Origin: Sceloporus undulatus
Taxonomy: Eukaryota > Chordata > Lepidosauria > Squamata > Phrynosomatidae
Assembly (NCBI RefSeq): GCF_019175285.1
Contig: NC_056528.1
Coordinates: 16,771,447-16,835,446, forward strand
Reading direction: 5' to 3'
DNA: 64,000 nt
Numbering within the stretch: position 1 is the stretch's first letter; each line of letters begins with the position of its first letter. The translations under genes were made by a program, and so were the position numbers. The notes beneath the pieces were generated by a model that was given only the letters and a program-made list of their open reading frames with translations, searched no databases and was not told where the DNA came from. This document shows, in pieces, positions 1-9,765 of the stretch.

Positions 1-754
1 GGGGGTGGGAGGTGGGGCAGCGGGAAGAGAATGAGGTTATATTCTGCCTCTAAAGTGTCCATCGCAATATAGCCAAGTGCTTGACAAAAAGTTAAAAACA
101 AGGAAGAAGCAGCACTCTGCCAAGACAAACAGAGCCTGTCAATAGAACTCAAAGTTCGACTGATCAAAAAACAGCCACCCGTTAAAGCTGTTGGCACCTC
201 AAAGTTGTCTAGCAACTTGTGTTTAGCAATCTGGTCACCCTTTGGTTCTAAACAGGTAAACTGCTTGTGTATCTGTTTTATGTTTTAAGTGTCGCAAAAC
301 TGCAAAACAGTTTAAACACGACTACTGTTAAACTGGGCAATACAACGAAAGAGAGTAACCCCCTAACTGAGGAGGCCTCTGTATCTCTACAGGACATGTT
401 TCCTCAACCTGAAATAATTGAGCAGAAAGCTACTGAGATGAACTGAAAGTGAGAAATGTCTCTCTCTTGATGACAAACCCAAATGCTACTGAGACACTAA
501 ATAATAAATAAACATAATGGTCACCAGGCTGAAGTACCACCTTGCTTCCTCCTCTGCGATCTTGGGAAAGAAACGCTCAACAACACCTTGGAGACCAACA
601 TCCTTCTTGCATCCACAGTTTCTCCACAGAATTTATTTTTATATCATCCAGAAAATGAAAAGTACCAGGCACTGCCCTGTGCAAAGTGTTCATTCTGCTT
701 ACTTGGCTAAGCAATCGTATGTGCTGCCCCCCTCTCCAATATCTTCCCCTCTCT
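1..754 (-). other. 3' UTR and downstream flank of ZBTB43
   Basis: This stretch follows the stop codon on the minus strand. An AATAAA hexamer reads on that strand at 637-632, about 120 nt after the stop. It could serve as a proximal poly(A) signal, though the mammalian transcript, as I recall, has a much longer 3' UTR that would run off the left edge. No coding sequence or recognisable repeat is seen. Confidence 0.6.
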
Positions 755-2146
755 TCAGTTCATCTCAGTAGCATTCTGTTCCACCTTACAGGCTTGATAT
801 GATTTTGTGCAAGACGTTACGTGTCGATGAAAACTGTCCCTCCACATGAACCTCTTCCCACAAATGTTGCATTCATAGGGTTTGATGCCTGTGTGGATTT
901 TCATGTGCCCAACTAGATGGTGCTTCATTTTGAATTTCTTACCGCACACACCACAGCCATAAGGCCGAAGCCCAAGGTGCATGCCCATGTGCCGGTCCCT
1001 CTGGCTCTTGTGTGTAAAACTTTTGCCACATTGGCACGGGTAAAGCTTATCACCTGTAGAAAACGCAGAGAGGGCATTTTCTTCCTTGATCCCTGAAGTC
1101 AGATTCACACTTTCTCCATAACCTGCCACATCCTGTCTCTGAAGGCTTAAAGTTCCATCAGCCCTATCCCCAGAGAACTCTTCCATGGAAGACCCATAGA
1201 AATCCACTTGCTCGTCGTAATTGCTCTCGTTGGCTTGCCCACTCAACTCCCTTTCCAGCTTTTTGTCACTGAGGCGGAGATCTTCGGGAGCAGTGGTCTG
1301 GACAGTGTGGTCAGCCTGAATGGCATTTATGGACTCAGATACTTGGTGCTCGTCGTAAGGACCATGCACCTCGACAGCATCACAGTCCTGCACAAACCGC
1401 TCCGTCTTCACATGGATCCACCGCTTGTGAGACATGATGCTGGGCTTGCTATAAAGTGGTCTTGTGTACTGATACTCAGCACTATCACTAGCTCCTTCTT
1501 CCCCATCCTGGCTGGTCATTCCTATGCTCAGCCGGTCATGTTCCGTTGAAGAATTACTGGGCAGATACTCATGCTCCGTTAACTGAGACAAGAGCTCATC
1601 TTTTGAACTTTCCTCTTCATTTTCACCATCCCTCAGTTCCTGTACTTTGTGAAAGTCAGTCTGCCCAGCAGATCCAAGCTCAAAGCTTTCCACAAGGCCA
1701 TTGTAGTTACTGCTGCTTGGAGACTGATGGTCACTAGTACGGTTCAGCTTTTGACAAAGAACAGAAGGATTCCCTTCCAAAACCTCTGTGCATTTGTCTA
1801 CGACATGCCACATTTGAAGAAAGCTTGCTGCCGTGAGGTAGCTTACTATCTCCGGAGCAGGCATGACCAGCCGTCCCGTGTAGGTCGACAGAAGGATGTT
1901 CTCAAAGACTCTGGGATTCATGACGTCAGGTAGAACAATCCGCCGGCTGTTTTTCAGGAGCACTTGGTCACAGAAGTAAGGGGAGCTGGCTGCCAGAACA
2001 GCTTTATGGGCTCGGAAGAGGTGACCCTGGACGACAATAGAAACATCGCACAACTGCCCTTGTTGGCGTTGCTGGTTTAGCTTCTGCAAGATGGTGCTAG
2101 AGAAGTCAGGGAATTCCACTCTGAAAGAATTTGTCCCAGGCTCCAT
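755..2146 (-). CDS. ZBTB43: ZBTB43, BTB/POZ and zinc-finger transcription factor, single coding exon
   Basis: This encodes a nuclear DNA-binding protein of the BTB-zinc finger class, which usually acts as a transcriptional repressor by dimerising through its BTB domain. The open frame runs 463 codons and matches my memory of mammalian ZBTB43 (about 467 residues) almost throughout, from MEPGTNSFRVEFPDF to the C-terminal fingers. The BTB domain spans about residues 15-125. An acidic, Ser-rich linker follows (about 130-360). Three fingers lie at about 369-390, 396-418 and 424-446. Finger 1 has a C-x-C pair and finger 3 ends His-x4-Cys, both as I recall them in the mammalian protein. The start is the ATG at 2146, 12 nt inside a splice acceptor. 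The frame stays open six codons further, to a TTG at 2164, but that stretch crosses the acceptor and is intronic. The frame is intact. Gene identity is very likely; function is known from the family only. Confidence 0.96.
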   Translation of the reverse strand: MEPGTNSFRVEFPDFSSTILQKLNQQRQQGQLCDVSIVVQGHLFRAHKAVLAASSPYFCDQVLLKNSRRIVLPDVMNPRVFENILLSTYTGRLVMPAPEIVSYLTAASFLQMWHVVDKCTEVLEGNPSVLCQKLNRTSDHQSPSSSNYNGLVESFELGSAGQTDFHKVQELRDGENEEESSKDELLSQLTEHEYLPSNSSTEHDRLSIGMTSQDGEEGASDSAEYQYTRPLYSKPSIMSHKRWIHVKTERFVQDCDAVEVHGPYDEHQVSESINAIQADHTVQTTAPEDLRLSDKKLERELSGQANESNYDEQVDFYGSSMEEFSGDRADGTLSLQRQDVAGYGESVNLTSGIKEENALSAFSTGDKLYPCQCGKSFTHKSQRDRHMGMHLGLRPYGCGVCGKKFKMKHHLVGHMKIHTGIKPYECNICGKRFMWRDSFHRHVTSCTKSYQACKVEQNATEMN

Positions 2147-2175
2147 TTCATCAGCAGACTGCAAAATAAGACAAC
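2147..2175 (-). other. splice acceptor of the ZBTB43 coding exon
   Basis: Read on the minus strand, a T-rich tract ends in TTTTGCAG at 2160-2159, followed by 12 nt of 5' UTR and the ATG at 2146. This fits the usual BTB-zinc finger layout of one coding exon preceded by untranslated exons. Confidence 0.85.
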
Positions 2176-3538
2176 ATTTAGTTCATGAATGGGAAAGCAA
2201 GCCTAGCTTTGCAATTGAACAACTCCTCAAAAATGTACAAGTAAGCACATTTACTAGTCTTTCTGCTCATACATATTTATATTAATCTTTTCTGGTATCT
2301 GGGAAGAACCAACTTGCTCTACGATCTTATAAAAGTTTCCCTGATTGACCCCTGGAGGCAACTGTAATCTGTTCCTGGGTGACTGGGTACTTAACAAATC
2401 TGAATTTCCACACCAGACGCTGCTTCACCTTCTCTTTCGGTGTTGCAAAACTTTGTGTGAGTGTGAAGAAACTGACATGTAGCAGACATTTTAATTCTCC
2501 TGAAGCTAGAACAAAGTAACACTGAAACCTCTGTAGATGTTGTTCAGCTACAACTCTTATTATTTGCCATGCTGCCTTGGGCAGATGGGAGCTGTTTGTC
2601 CCACATCATTTGGACATAGCCTCCTTACCTCTCATCTATGTCCCACAAGGTCATGTGTTATCAGATTAGTGTGGGGAGAAAATGGTAGGGAAGAGTATGC
2701 CTATTTCTCCACAGATTAACCATCCTGTCGTGCTCACCTTAGGATTTGCTATTTTATCCCCCCATTTTATTTTCTATGCAGACGATTTCCCTCCTAGTTA
2801 CTGATGTAAGTATATGCCTTGCAATAGAAAGGATGATTTCAGAGTGTCTCTGCAGCTAGGCCTCATAGCCAGGCTGAAGACATGCAGAAGGGCATGTAGC
2901 ACATGAGTTAAATAACAAAGTAAGTCACGTTTTACTTGGGTGCCCCAAGGTACAAGCAATCCAGTAAGAGCATCTCTAAGGCAAAAAAAGGAACTTGACT
3001 CTGTTGAAGAAACTCCCGTTGCTGCAGCAACAGCAACTTGTTACATCACAAGATGATGATGCTCATAGCAAAAAAGGGCAGCAAAACATTTCTAAAAGCT
3101 CAGGCCAAAAACAAAAAGAAAAACCTTACCAAAACGAAATGAATAACTCTAACTGGAGCGGACGTCTTCCCTAAAAGGGGAATAACCTTAGAAATGACAA
3201 AGTTGTTTTAAAAACAGGAAGTTAATCGCTGCCACAAGATGTAATGATGGCTCCTAGTTTAGGTGGTATTGTTTTATTTGGGGAAATATCTATTGCCTCT
3301 CAGCCTGCCAGGAAAAGCAAAGTGGATAAAAAGAATCTCACAAACAGATATGCCAGTTTTAAAAAGCTGATTTAGTCTTTTAGTTAGCAATATTTCTGGG
3401 CATCTGAAACCTTCTTCTCTTTGTTTCCTTCTGTTGGTGAATACTTGCCAGTTCTTGGAAATCTTTGCATTTGAGCTGCATGTTGCCCACACCTAGCCTA
3501 GCTTGCGAACCACTTTAACTTTCATCTTTGCCCTGCAT
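2161..3538. other. ZBTB43 intron, no recognised repeat
   Basis: This is intronic if the exon proposed at 5589-5686 is correct. It is AT-leaning sequence with no open frame of interest and no recognised element. A few homopolymer runs are the only structure seen. Confidence 0.5.
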
Positions 3539-3755
3539 TTGTTGTTGTGTGCCTTCAAGTTGTTTCCAAGTTATGTTTTTTTTTTTTTTTTGTAGCAGGA
3601 TTTGTTCAGAAGAGGTTTGCCATTGCCTTCTCCTGAGGCTGAGAGCATGCGCCTTTTCCAAGGACACTCAGGGGGTTTCATGGCCGAGCAGGGAATCAAA
3701 CCCTGGTCTCTATAGTCACATTTCAACACTCAAACCACTATGCAACACTTCTCTA
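3539..3755 (-). mobile_element. tRNA-headed SINE, near full length
   Basis: On the minus strand the copy has the head with a B-box-like GGTTTGATTCC, the body (AAACCCCCTGAGTGTCC, AAGGCAATGGCAAACC) and the tail ending AAGGCACACAACAAC. A run of 16 T (about 3576-3591) has expanded inside it. The same family occurs more than 20 times in this window. Confidence 0.8.
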
Positions 3756-4019
3756 CTTTTACTAGATGCTTACCAATAAACCTACTGGTCTTCTATCCAC
3801 ACCCACAACCCCATCTGCAATATGGACCTTTAAAATAATGTGTATAAAGCTTTCTTGTCCTATTACCTCAACAAAAAAGGCCCAGGCACACTTTAGAAAT
3901 ATCAATAATAAGAAGACAACTTGTATGTGTGTCCTATTGTAGCGTATTCTCTGACACATCATGTACATGCAAAAATGTGTGTAACGCTTGACATATACTA
4001 AACAGAAACACTGAAAGCG

Positions 4020-4106
4020 TAAGTCTGAGCATGGTTACTCAGAAATAAATCTTACCAGATTCAATGGGACCCAAGGTACATGTGAACTGGATCACAGCCT
4101 ACGAAT
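4020..4106 (+). repeat. short interspersed repeat with AATGGGACC core
   Basis: The stretch (TTACTCAGAAATAAATC, TTCAATGGGACCCAAGG, GGATCACAGCCT) matches a very common reptile interspersed repeat that I cannot name with confidence. A diverged relative may lie near 57760-57870. Confidence 0.4.
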
Positions 4107-4735
4107 TATGGATAACCCCTTCCTGGAGAACAGCTTTACATGAAAGTAAGTCTACTTGGCTCCCAGCAATGGCCAATTCGGTCTAACAGCGATCCACAAA
4201 AGGAAGAGAAGCACCAGTACAGGAAAAGTCTGCTATGGTTGTGTTTTCAGACCGACTCCTTCAGAGGAACTGCAGAAGCAGTCTCATGCACTGTTTGATA
4301 ATACTTATTAATACCAAATAAAAGGTCTCTTTATGAGAGTCCATGTGACACTGGGCAAGTTCTGGATTTAGCGCCCGAAGGAAGAGTCTCCTGACTTTGA
4401 GATGCCTTGGGCTGCAATAAACTAATTTGCTTGCATCACGCTGACACTGTCTTCTCTTTTCAATTCTAATTTCTGCCAGTTTGAGAAACGGAGAAGAAGC
4501 TGGCATCCACAGGGCTGATCGCCAATGATGGGCGACCCCAAGACATCTGGAATCCATACCCCAGAAATATCATTTCTATTGCAACCTTCAAGCTGATGAG
4601 AAGCTGCAATGGTCCTTTCAAAGCGATGAAAGGGACTGCAGCTGTTTTGAACGTTTCCCCCATGCAGTGAAAAACAATCCCGCCTCTCCTCCAAAGACTC
4701 TGTTCTTACTAGAGGATGCAGGGGAGCCACAAATA

Positions 4736-4878
4736 AGCCAAGAGTGGTGTGGTGGTTTGAGTGTTGGACTACACAAGAACGGCAACAAAACAAAACGATT
4801 TAAACATTTACTGAATGTTTGTTTGCTGCTTGATGGCTGCCACTGGGAGAGATCATATTTGTCATGTGTGAATGAGGC

Positions 4879-4931
<53 letters not shown>

Positions 4932-5075
4932 NNNNNNNNNNATGCTGCAGACTCTACAGCTACACTCTCTCAGCCTCCTCTGAAGAAACCTGCCAAGAAA
5001 GCCGCAAAGACAGGCTTAGGGTGACCAGATGGTTTAAAAAAAATGACTGGAAGGCACTCAACCACAACCACAAAA
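4736..5075 (+). mobile_element. two pieces of a tRNA-headed SINE around a microsatellite and gap
   Basis: The SINE head is seen at about 4740-4776 and the body and tail at about 4960-5075 (CTCTCTCAGCCTCCTCTGAAG, then GGAAGGCACTCAACCACAACC). The middle is replaced by unrelated sequence, an (ATCT)n run and a 10-N assembly gap. Confidence 0.6.
4880..4941. repeat. (ATCT)n microsatellite ending in an assembly gap
   Basis: About 13 units of ATCT run directly into ten Ns at 4932-4941. The gap size is probably a placeholder, so the true repeat length is unknown. Open frames of alternating Tyr, Leu, Ser and Ile here are artefacts. Confidence 0.95.
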
Positions 5076-5354
5076 TGCCCATCGGGAAACCCTACTAGTC
5101 CATAAGAAAGCCATGCTTGTCCATAGGGAAACACTGGGGAACACTTGCCTGTAGGGATCCCATACTTGACCACAGAGAATCATTGGAGGATACTTACCCA
5201 TAGGGAGATGTATGTTTCCCTATGGACAAGTGTTCCCCTATATTTCCCTATGGGGAAGTAATTCCCAGTGTTTCTCTATGGACAAGCATTCCCCAATGAT
5301 TCCCTATGGACAAGTATGGCTTTCTTATGGACTAGTAGGGTTTCCCTATGGGCA
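5076..5354. repeat. foldback element with 55-bp arms and internal 30-bp-type units
   Basis: 5076-5130 and 5300-5354 are reverse complements at 53 of 55 positions. The 169 bp between them hold further copies, in both orientations, of a unit of about 30 bp built on CCCTATGGACAAGTATTCC. It lies in the proposed first intron of ZBTB43, right after a SINE tail. I do not recognise a family. Confidence 0.85.
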
Positions 5355-5588
5355 AGTATTCCCCAAAGTCTCCCAACGGGCAAGTGCTATCATTTGCTTG
5401 AGTACATCCCCCCAAAACCATCCCCTTGCTGCCCAGGGTCTTTGGCCTCCCTTGGGCTGATCCTGAGGATAGACTGCTCCTGGGAGGGGAGGTTCCTCTG
5501 GCTCTGATAAAGGAGCAGCCTGTCATCCTCACCTTCTCCCCCAAAGCCAAGGCACACCCCCAAAAGGCCCAACTCCTGCCCAACTCAC

Positions 5589-5686
5589 CTGTCCTGGGGG
5601 GAATGCCTCAATGGGGGGTCCCCCCTCACATGGTGAGCGAGAAAACCTCCACCTTCCCTTGCCTCCTCCAGCCCAACACAACAGAC
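5589..5686 (-). other. ZBTB43: candidate 5' untranslated exon of ZBTB43
   Basis: On the minus strand this GC-rich stretch ends in GGACAG followed by GTGAGT, a near-consensus splice donor (intron starts at 5588). It lies just downstream of an ETS-site cluster and has the same orientation as ZBTB43, whose acceptor is 3.4 kb away. It contains an immediate start-stop codon pair, ATGTGA, at 5631-5626 with A at -3. The exon's 5' edge is not defined by the sequence; further untranslated exons are possible. No transcript evidence is available here. Confidence 0.5.
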
Positions 5687-5790
5687 CCGGAAGTCCCAAT
5701 CACTTCCTATTTCCGGTCCTTCGCTTCCGCTTCCGGGTCATGTGAAGGGGAGAAAGCCATAGAGCGCCGCCCAGAGCGTCTCTTAGTGGG
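5687..5790 (-). promoter_or_regulatory. ZBTB43: candidate ZBTB43 promoter with an ETS-site cluster
   Basis: Within 51 bp there are at least five GGAA or TTCC cores in ETS context: CCGGAAGT (5687-5694), CACTTCC (5701-5707), TTTCCGG (5710-5716), CTTCCGC (5724-5730) and CTTCCGGG (5730-5737). An E-box-like TCATGTGA follows (5738-5745), then a GGGCGG-type site on the minus strand near 5765. Tight ETS clusters of this kind are typical of TATA-less, broadly expressed promoters. Orientation and position fit ZBTB43. Confidence 0.55.
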
Positions 5791-5829
5791 TTGACCATAG
5801 AGTTTTCACCAGAGCCTTCTCAATTGGGG

Positions 5830-6222
5830 TCCTCCAGCTATTTTGGACCTCAACTTACCCAGCATTGAGGGATTATGGGAACTGAAGTCCAAATAAGGCT
5901 CACTGTCAGGTTGTTTTTGGACTTCAACTCCCAGAAGCCCCAGCCAGTTTGGCCAAAAGTGAGGGATTCTGGGAGCTGAAATCCAACTAAACCCCAGAGG
6001 ACTACTGTGAGGTTGTTTTTGGACTTCAGTTCCCAGGAGCCTCAGCTAGCTTGGCCAAAAGTGAGGGATTCTGGGAGCTGAAGTCCAAATAAACCCCAGA
6101 GGACCACTGTCAGGTTGTTTTTGGACTTCAGTTCCCAGGAGCCCCAGGAGCCTCAGCTAGCTTGGCCAAAAGTGAGGGATTCTGGGAGCTGAAGTCCAAA
6201 TAAATGCCAGAGGACCACTGTC
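5830..6222. repeat. tandem array of a hairpin-forming unit of about 107-120 bp
   Basis: One partial and about three full copies of a unit that contains GGACTTCAGTTCCCAGGAGC and its inverted partner TTCTGGGAGCTGAAGTCC, separated by GGCCAAAAGTGAGGG. Each unit can fold on itself. The unit resembles the palindromic hAT-type MITE seen singly at 20755-20890 and 56430-56560, here amplified in tandem just upstream of the ZBTB43 promoter. Confidence 0.8.
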
Positions 6223-6251
6223 AGTCCCCCCCCCCTTTTTTTTTTTTTTTA
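6223..6251. repeat. poly(C)/poly(T) run
   Basis: A run of C directly followed by a run of T closes the tandem array. Its length may be unreliable in the assembly. Confidence 0.8.
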
Positions 6252-6394
6252 CTTAGAATTGAATATGCATTTGGCCTTGGAGGAGGCTTACAATCCTATG
6301 CAACCATGTCCACCAACGTTTCACAGATGAAATCTGGCCAGGCAACTGTCCTTAGCGAGCGGTCAAGGTGGTGAAGCTGCAGCTGCGGTCAAGG

Positions 6395-6550
6395 TGGTGA
6401 AGCTGGTTCGCAGCAATGGAAGTAAACTGAGAAGAAGAGGAGAAAGTGGGAGAAGAAGAGAAACACCTTAAAAGCACTTGGAAAAGTGGGATGGCAGAGG
6501 ATTAATGGGGACTCTCCAAGCCAAGTTGGATGATATGTAGAACTTGGAAG
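6395..6550 (+). repeat. 3' fragment of interspersed repeat family X
   Basis: AGTAAACTGAG, AGAAAGTGGGAG and AGTGGGATGGCAGAGGATTAATGGGGACTCTCC follow the same order as the 3' end of the longer copy at 58660-59275. The family is unnamed; other pieces lie at 14090-14745, 41695-41930 and 45295-45420. Confidence 0.6.
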
Positions 6551-6582
6551 GATGTTGAACCAAGACCAGACACATAGCGAAA

Positions 6583-6942
6583 TACACTCGCCCTTCCACA
6601 TTTGCTGGGGAGGTTAGGGGCACAGGACCCCTGTGAATGTGGAAAAACCACAAATAACAAAAACACTGTGTTTTTACTTGAGAGAACACCTCTCTAGGAA
6701 CCTCTAGGTCCTCCAGTGCAACTCTGCGGTCAACATCTGCCAGACATTGACCATTGAATTGCGCCGGAGGAGCTATGAATGCCTAGCAGAGAGTTCTCTC
6801 TAGCAATCTCTAGGTCCTTCAATGTGACTTTTGGTTAAAGTTGACCATAGAATTAGGCATTCCTAGGGAGAACATATTAATAAAACCTGTGGGTAATCAA
6901 ATCTGCAAAAGTCAAAGCCGCAAATGTAGAAGGACAAGTGTA
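6583..6942 (+). mobile_element. non-autonomous TA-flanked DNA transposon (pogo/mariner type), family A
   Basis: The ends are inverted repeats: the first 23 bases from TACACTCGCCC and the reverse complement of the last 23 agree at 20 positions. The element is flanked by TA, as expected for the Tc1/mariner/pogo superfamily. No transposase is present. The interior carries several copies of a CTAGGTCCTCCAGTGCAAC module. A second copy is at 51722-52075 and a fragment at 13045-13199. Confidence 0.75.
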
Positions 6943-6949
6943 TTTCCAT

Positions 6950-7925
6950 CCTAGAATGGCTAAATGGCATATGTTAGGAAGGAAGGCTGGAGCTATTCTA
7001 AGTTTGAATGGTTGTCATTTCCAAGCATGGTTTTAAAATAAAGGATCTTAAGAAGGGAGAGCTCAAGAGCCTTGAATTTGTTCATCCGTAGTACCTGGAC
7101 AGCAAACTGAGCAACAGACGCACGGATCACAGTCTTCCCCACTATGAGATGAGCTGTAGCTTTGTTTATACGATGCACATGATTTATACATTTGCAAGAA
7201 GGCATATGTATCAACATCTGCACATTTCCTGGCGCTCCTGTGTCCTTCCTTTGGCTACCTTAAATGAGCTGTAAGGGAGAAGGATCAGATGAGAACAAAT
7301 GTGGACTTAATGTGAAAAACCTGTCTTTTGTGTTTGAGAATCTCCTGCTTTGCAGATGCCTAAGGAGGAAGCAACTGTGTCTGTGCAGCAACTGCCAGCC
7401 TTTTACGCTGGGCTGAAATCCACCTCAGCTCATTACAACATGCAAAGAAGAGCCTCTCGAAAGAACCTGGCACACCAAGGTGTTCCAGGAATGCCACAGG
7501 CTTGTGTTTAGCGAGTTCAAAGGGAAGCTTTGATCTATTTTCGGCTCCGACGGGATCCTGCGCATAGTTGGGAGTTTGCTCATGTGCTCACTTGCCGGGG
7601 AAGCTGAATCCTTGGGTCTTCGTGACAGCACAGTTCTTGATCGTGTGCGTGAGGAGAACGCCATCCAGATGCAATGCTCTTCCTCCGTCCCCAGGCAATG
7701 AGGGGCTTCCATGGAGCCCGTTCATGACACGGCATGCAAAGTGCACATGTACGCGCACTGTAAATTAGGCCTGTGAAATCATTAAAGAACGTACAAAGAA
7801 ATATCAATATAAATCACAGTAGCACAAGAGCTGTCTTGCTGACACAGAACAAAAGCTCTGTCTGATTCAGCGTGCTTTTTTCCAACACTGGACAGCATAG
7901 TTCTTTCTGGGAGGTTAAGGAATAG
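6950..7925. other. repeat-poor interval
   Basis: No gene or recognised repeat. The short open frames here have no recognisable domain. Confidence 0.5.
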
Positions 7926-7982
7926 GTTATGATTATTATTATTACACTTCATTTATATAGCGCTGTAGATGTACATGATGGC

Positions 7983-8325
7983 AGGGATGGGGTGTAGCTA
8001 TGGGGAGAAGGGGGACATGAAATGAAGGCATTGCCCCTCCAAATAAGAATGCTGCTCCCCCAATGCCATTTTCCTCCCATCTTCAAATTTCTAGCATTAC
8101 ATTAATTTCAAACTTCAACGCAGCATTTAGAAATAGTTTTTAGACACCCAAAGAGCAAGGCAAGTGAACGCAGCAAACTGGATGAGTTCAAGTATGAATA
8201 ATTTTCAGTGTCTCACTCTTTGTAATACTAGAAATTTGGGAAGTGGAAGAAGATTTTATTCCAAGGCCAGAATTTTAAGGGGTCAGTGCCTTTGTTTTAC
8301 TCTCCCCATAGTTTCAGCCGTAAGT
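7983..8325 (+). repeat. interspersed repeat family Y, copy 1
   Basis: Shares order and sequence with 58022-58350: GGCATTGCCCCTCCAAATAAG, then TCTAGCATTACATTAATTTC, GCATTTAGAAA, TTTTAGACACCCAAAG and TAGAAATTTGGGAAG. Both copies are on the plus strand and clearly diverged. I do not recognise the family. Confidence 0.6.
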
Positions 8326-8330
8326 CCTAG

Positions 8331-8572
8331 TTTGTTGTTGTGGGTCTTCAAGTCATTTCCGACTCATGGTGACGTTAGATCGTTGGATTTTCTTGGCAAG
8401 ATTTGTTCAGAGGAGGTTTGCCATTGCCTTCCCCTGAGGCTGAGAGAGCGTAACTTACCCAAGGTCACCCAGTGGGTTTCATAGCCAACCTGGGAATCGA
8501 ATCTTAATCTCCAGAGTCATAGTCCAAACCATTACCACACACTAGATGATGATGATGATGATGATGATGATT
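8331..8572 (-). mobile_element. tRNA-headed SINE with a (GAT)n run at its 5' side
   Basis: Near full-length minus-strand copy from the GTTGTTGTG tail to the head at about 8545, immediately followed by (GAT)n at 8548-8570. Confidence 0.85.
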
Positions 8573-8589
8573 TCTCGTGAGCCTTGCAA

Positions 8590-8757
8590 GAGTAGGTGGT
8601 TTGAGCACTGGAGACCAGGGTTCAAATCCCACCTTGGCCATATAAAAACATTGGGTGACCTTGGGCGAGTCAAACTCTCTGGGTTTCATGGCTGAGCTGG
8701 ATGTTGAACCCTGGTCTGTAGAGTTGCAATCCAACACTTAAACCAACGCTGGGTCTC
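8590..8757. mobile_element. head-to-head chimera of two tRNA-headed SINE pieces
   Basis: 8590-8682 is a plus-strand head and body (GGAGACCAGGGTTCAAATCC). 8683-8757 is a minus-strand body and head (GGGTTTCATGGCTGAGC to CAACACTTAAACC). The two meet inside the body without a gap. Confidence 0.7.
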
Positions 8758-9535
8758 ATGTCCTAGTTTACAGTGGATGTATTTGAAGGACCATCAGGTG
8801 TAAGTTCAGTTTAAAGATCAAAACTCCCTGTGCATCTAGGAGGGCATAATGGAGGATTTGCTGATGGCTTCATATCTTCAAATAGGGCCACACTTGTAGC
8901 AGCTTCCCTCCCACTCCCTCATTTGCTAGTGGAAACATATTTCAATACTGAAGGTTTGCTCAACCAGGTTTCCCCAGAACACTCGGTTCTGCAAGACGTT
9001 CCTGGGGTTTCACCAGAGATCATGGCTGAATATATGTATGTATATGTGTGTGTGTGTAGAGAGAAAGAGAGTGTGCACTCTATAGATATAATAACTGTTA
9101 TACAGGGGTTCCCCATAGGATTCCTCTAGTAAAAAAAGGTTGAGAAAGACAGCTCTATAGAGTCTAAACAGCAGATGGCACTCAAGTCTAAGGCAGCTAA
9201 ACCCCTCCCTGCCTGACCCTTCTGTCACCACATCAATCTAACCAATATTCGGGGCATTCCAGCACACCTCCCTAGTGTTCGGTGCATGAGAAGTGTGGGC
9301 TATTTAATGAGTAAATCACTGGATCAAGGAAGAAGTATTGTGGCTGCCGGAGGAGAAAAGGTCCTGCAGAATCTTCTTTTTGTTTCGTAGGATCTGCCCA
9401 TGTCAGCACAAAGGCACGGTGAGGTTTAAATGTCCATTTTAGCAAATGGGCAGACCCAGTTGGCTCCAGTCTGCAATGTAGGGGCTAGAAGACTGTATCC
9501 ACCAAATGAGGGACTGAGATTGTTTGAAATAAACC
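8758..9535. other. interval with a short TG-rich run, otherwise unassigned
   Basis: A TATG/TG-rich run lies at about 9030-9057. Nothing else is recognised. Confidence 0.5.
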
Positions 9536-9539
9536 TTAA

Positions 9540-9765
9540 GGGAATCATCCCAATGATAGGAGCGGTTCAACAACAGCACAAAGAGCCTTAGAAGATGGTG
9601 AGGTCTCCTTTGTTTGGAGGTGTTTAAGCAAAGGCTGGATGATCCTCTATCCAGAATGCTGTCGTTCTGAAATACTGGGATTGACTGGTGTGTATGTTTA
9701 TGTGTGTCATCTAGAGCAGATGGCTTCCAAGATCCCTTCCAACTATAGGAGGTGCCCAGTTTGTG
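9540..9765 (+). mobile_element. CR1-type LINE 3' end
   Basis: The order GGAGGTGTTTAAGCAAAGGCTGGATGATC, then AGATGGCTTCCAAGATCCCTTCCAACT is the signature of the CR1 3' UTR in amniotes. It is truncated and diverged. Confidence 0.65.

Noticed and set aside
1208-1933. Plus-strand frames of 63-113 codons
   Set aside because: Antisense shadows of the ZBTB43 coding exon.
2147-2164. Upstream extension of ZBTB43 to a TTG codon
   Set aside because: It crosses a splice acceptor, and the ATG at 2146 matches the known protein start.
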